Assembly: GCA_017447625.1 (NCBI GenBank)
Contig: JAFSNB010000044.1
Span: 124,001 to 188,000, forward strand
Length of the DNA stretch: 64,000 bases
Reading direction: 5' to 3'
Origin: Bacteroidaceae bacterium
GTDB lineage: Bacteria > Bacteroidota > Bacteroidia > Bacteroidales > Bacteroidaceae
This document shows positions 61,802-64,000 of the stretch, in pieces. The position numbers were made by a program, and so were the translations under genes. Within the stretch, counting starts at the first letter, position 1. The number at the start of each line of letters is the position of its first letter. The notes beneath the pieces are model-generated. The model ran no database searches. It was not told the origin of the DNA and saw only the letters and a program-made list of their open reading frames with translations.

Positions 61802-63043
61802 ATGAAAAGAAGTAAGTTTTTGAGACTGTTTACCATCATGATGGTTGCAGCGATTAGTGTTTGTTTATTCTCATGTGGAGATGATGAGGAAGAAGAAGTA
61901 TCTGGTTTATCTGGTTTATATTATTATGAAACTGGTCCAAGTAGTAGAACTGCTTATTATTTCGTTAACAGTAATACTGTTGAAGTGTACAGTCAAATGA
62001 GTCAGAAGTCAACAAGCACTTGGCAAGGTCAGCGAGGAGAAGCATTCCCATATCGAAGTGGTTGGTATTATTGGTCAGGTAACAAGAGAACTTATGGCTA
62101 TCATATTATTGAAGATTTGGTTGTAATAGGCTCCGAAATTGTCATGACAATAAGTGGAAACACGCTCCTATATGATGGAAAAGTTCTCTATAAGTGGGAT
62201 AATACGTATAATTCAGATAATACGTATAATTCAGATAATACGTATAATTCAGATAATACGTATAATTCAGACAATACAGGTAAAACAGACAATACAGGTA
62301 ATACGGATTATGAAAAAAGTCGTTACTTCACAGTTACAGGCAATGGTAAGTCTGTAACATTCAAGATGATAAAAGTAGAGGGAGGAACGTTCCAGATGGG
62401 TTCAAATGATGGGTATAGTGATGAACAACCCGTCCATAGCGTGACCATTACTAACGATTACTATATGGGCGAAACTGAGGTTACTAACGCTCTTTGGTAT
62501 GCAGTTATGGGCACTACTCCTTCTTCAGTGAACACATCAGATGATTATCCAGTTGAGACAATCAGCTACTCGGATTGCGAGAGTTTTTTGTCCGCTTTGA
62601 ATAGCAAGCTATCTTCCCAGCTTGGCAGAGACGAAAAGTTCCGTTTTCCGACAGAAGCTGAGTGGGAGTTTGCAGCTAAAGGCGGCACAAAGAGTAAAGG
62701 CTACACATATTCCGGCAGCAACTCCATAGGTGATGTAGCATGGTATTGGGATAATAGTAGCAGCTTAACTCATATAGTAAAGACAAAAGACAAGAATGAA
62801 CTTGGCTTGTATGATATGTCTGGCAACGTCAGGGAGTGCTGCTATGACTGGGATGGAGATTATACCAGCAGCGCACAGTACAATCCTACAGGTGCAACCT
62901 CGGGCTTTTTACGTGTGCAACGGGGTGGCGGCTGGACCGACGATGCAGAGTACTGCCGTGTTGCGAGCCGGCACTCCGAGTCGCCGACGCACCCCTACAT
63001 CGGCGCTGGCTTCCGCCTCTGCCTCGGTGCACCGATTAAATAG
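61802..63043 (+). CDS. SUMF1-like lipoprotein, possible DGR target
   Basis: 413 residues. Lipoprotein signal with lipobox LFSC (Cys25). A 6-residue linker repeat (DNTYNS, four copies at 133-156) leads to the SUMF1 domain (about 180-413) with VEGGTFQMGSNDGYSDEQPVHSV (start of the FGE fold), TEAEWEFAAKGG and GNVRECCYDWDGDY. From about 62930 the codon usage turns sharply GC-rich in GGGWTDDAEYCRVASRHSESP ... GFRLCLG, the same place where the first SUMF1 protein varies. It is probably surface-exposed, with variable ligand binding as for DGR-diversified proteins; the retroelement itself is not in the window. Confidence 0.85.
   Translation: MKRSKFLRLFTIMMVAAISVCLFSCGDDEEEEVSGLSGLYYYETGPSSRTAYYFVNSNTVEVYSQMSQKSTSTWQGQRGEAFPYRSGWYYWSGNKRTYGYHIIEDLVVIGSEIVMTISGNTLLYDGKVLYKWDNTYNSDNTYNSDNTYNSDNTYNSDNTGKTDNTGNTDYEKSRYFTVTGNGKSVTFKMIKVEGGTFQMGSNDGYSDEQPVHSVTITNDYYMGETEVTNALWYAVMGTTPSSVNTSDDYPVETISYSDCESFLSALNSKLSSQLGRDEKFRFPTEAEWEFAAKGGTKSKGYTYSGSNSIGDVAWYWDNSSSLTHIVKTKDKNELGLYDMSGNVRECCYDWDGDYTSSAQYNPTGATSGFLRVQRGGGWTDDAEYCRVASRHSESPTHPYIGAGFRLCLGAPIK
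62198..62307 (+). repeat. 18-bp coding tandem repeat
   Basis: GATAATACGTATAATTCA occurs four times exactly (62198-62269), then degenerate copies. Encodes DNTYNS linker repeats. Confidence 0.9.
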
Positions 63044-63101
63044 CCCCCTATAATACCCCCTCGGCGGGGGGGAGTTATAGTTGACAATTGACAATTTTTC
63101 G
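63042..63101. repeat. GC-rich palindrome and TTGACAA heptamers after the second SUMF1 gene
   Basis: TAGCCCCCTATAATACCCCC-TCGGCGGGGGGGAG, followed by TTGACAATTGACAATTTTT. Confidence 0.65.
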
Positions 63102-63131
63102 TCTTCGCTCAACAGTACGTTACAGTTAACC

Positions 63132-63170
63132 AAAGAGGCTGGGCATAGTGTTCAGCCTCTTTGCGTTTTC
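63132..63170 (+). terminator. Rho-independent terminator
   Basis: AAAGAGGCTG-ggcatagtgtt-CAGCCTCTTT followed by GCGTTTTC. Confidence 0.8.
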
Positions 63171-63222
63171 TTAGCATATGTATCTTGTATATTCCCCATT
63201 TTAATTACTTTCCCGCTAAAAA

Positions 63223-63255
63223 TTTGGTGGTTATGAGTATTCTGTTTACCTTTGC
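63223..63255 (+). promoter_or_regulatory. Promoter of the DUF3791/DUF3990 module
   Basis: TTTGG at 63223 and TACCTTTGC at 63247-63255, 19 bp apart, 28 bp before the ATG. Confidence 0.75.
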
Positions 63256-63283
63256 AACAAACTAACAGCTATATAATCTTTCT

Positions 63284-63505
63284 ATGTCCCAAAAACATTA
63301 TAATAAGCTGAATTATCTCATGGTATTCGTGAAAATGTTCGCGGATAAATTTGGCCTTACTGAACGTCAGGCATTTAACTATCTGGACGTTCATAAGGGC
63401 TTTCACTTCGTTAATAAACATTATGATGTTATACATACGATGGACTTTTCCTATGCCATTCAGGATGTTCAGGAGGTGTGTAGAGCTTATGGAGGACAGT
63501 TATGA
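63284..63505 (+). CDS. DUF3791 family protein
   Basis: 73 residues: YLMVFVKMFADKFGLTERQAFNYLDVHKGFHFVNKHYDVIHTM fits DUF3791, a small family always found beside DUF3990. Likely the antitoxin or partner in a two- or three-gene module. The stop overlaps the next start (ATGA). Confidence 0.8.
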   Translation: MSQKHYNKLNYLMVFVKMFADKFGLTERQAFNYLDVHKGFHFVNKHYDVIHTMDFSYAIQDVQEVCRAYGGQL

Positions 63506-63981
63506 TTAAAGTATATCATGGCTCAGACGTTGAAGTGAGAGAGGTTGACCTCGTGCACTCTCAGATGTTTAAAGACTTTGGACCTGGCTTTTATGTGAGT
63601 AAGGAAATGAGACAAGCTGTTCGCTTTGCAAAGTATAAGGCAGACCGTCCATCTTCGAAAACACATAAGGCCTTTGTGTCTGTTTTTGAATTTAATGATG
63701 ACTCTATTGTTGATGGCTCGTTGAGAGTGAAGAAGTTCGATAACTATTCAGATGAATGGGTTGACTTTATCCATGAATACAGACAATCAACAGATACGGA
63801 TTATGACCTGATTATTGGCCCCATAGCAAATGATGATGTTCGCACACAATATGCGCGCTATGATATGGGTGAAATCTCAAAACAAGAATTGTTGGAAAGT
63901 CTGAAATACAAGAGAGTGACTTATCAGTATTGTTTCAAAACAGCGAAAGCTATATCATTTCTTAGGAGGGTTGATTTATGA
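63502..63981 (+). CDS. DUF3990 family protein, putative ADP-ribosyltransferase-like toxin
   Basis: 159 residues. VYHGSDVEV at the N-terminus followed by DFGPGFYVSKEMRQAVRFA is the HGS ... DFGxGFY pattern of DUF3990, which resembles ADP-ribosyltransferase active sites; DLIIGPIANDDV and C-terminal QYCFKTAKAISFL are also typical. Position between two overlapping small genes supports a toxin-antitoxin type module. Activity is not shown. Confidence 0.8.
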   Translation: MIKVYHGSDVEVREVDLVHSQMFKDFGPGFYVSKEMRQAVRFAKYKADRPSSKTHKAFVSVFEFNDDSIVDGSLRVKKFDNYSDEWVDFIHEYRQSTDTDYDLIIGPIANDDVRTQYARYDMGEISKQELLESLKYKRVTYQYCFKTAKAISFLRRVDL

Positions 63982-64000
63982 GTACTAATCAGATTGGCAG
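63978..64000 (+). CDS. Start of a further gene (cut by the window)
   Basis: ATG at 63978 overlaps the stop of the DUF3990 gene by 4 bp and opens MSTNQIG before the right edge. In related modules a second DUF3791 gene lies here; identity cannot be read from seven codons. Confidence 0.5.

Noticed and set aside
63044-64000. DGR template repeat and reverse transcriptase after the second SUMF1 gene
   Set aside because: The sequence here is a terminator and the DUF3791/DUF3990 genes; no A-rich copy of the variable region and no reverse transcriptase motif was seen.

Overview
The window looks like chromosomal DNA of a Bacteroidales bacterium, most likely Prevotellaceae. The evidence is the promoter type (a TAnnTTTGC -7 box with a TTTG-like -33 box about 20 bp upstream, found before many genes), the scarcity of Shine-Dalgarno sites, a tmRNA with tag GENTYALAA, T9SS-like sorting tails, a C10 protease with BspA-type leucine-rich repeats, a TPP-riboswitch TonB/PnuC pair, and Bacteroidales families such as DUF3737, DUF4886 and DUF3791/DUF3990. 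No rRNA or tRNA gene was recognised.

Layout. 1-2340: the 5' part of a secreted alginate-lyase-family gene running off the left edge. 2.5-17.9 kb: plus-strand housekeeping block (DEAD-box helicase, MATE exporter, DUF3737, PatB-type lyase, HtpG, ClpC, GyrA, TPR protein, unknown). 18.0-22.3 kb: BY-kinase chain-length regulator and RfbA, divergent, plus an unknown gene. 22.4-24.7 kb: coiled-coil protein, ZapA and RNase Y. 24.8-41.2 kb: extracellular polysaccharide locus, mostly minus strand: initiating sugar transferase, Wza-like exporter, Wzz, Wzx, TupA-like ATP-grasp, Wzy, glycosyltransferases, acetyltransferase, WbsX, UDP-galactopyranose mutase, WecA-like transferase. 41.36 kb: tmRNA. 42-47.3 kb: ECF sigma factor group, RNase Z, TlpA-like thioredoxin, QueF. 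47.4-55.8 kb: 1595-residue C10 protease and the TPP-riboswitch thiamine uptake operon. 55.8-64 kb: an accessory region with a Rpn-type nuclease, two formylglycine-generating-enzyme-like proteins whose C-terminal ends resemble variable regions of a diversity-generating retroelement, an MNT/HEPN pair, a CdiA-CT-like orphan toxin, a 69-bp promoter-carrying direct repeat and a DUF3791/DUF3990 module cut by the right edge.

The most unusual content is repeat DNA. (1) A GC-rich palindromic element occurs between genes and also in frame inside proteins (DEAD-box helicase, TonB receptor, PnuC-type transporter, C-terminal tails of MATE and DUF3737). (2) Heptamer tandem tracts sit at gene borders, supply the start codons of three genes, and appear in frame in the sorting tail of the C10 protease. 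(3) Two arrays with different sequences but the same 22-bp period each lie downstream of a canonical promoter with no open reading frame. Other regulatory points are a consensus sigma-54 promoter in front of htpG and an inverted copy of the tmRNA T-arm just downstream of ssrA.

All calls come from reading the sequence; no database or folding search was run.
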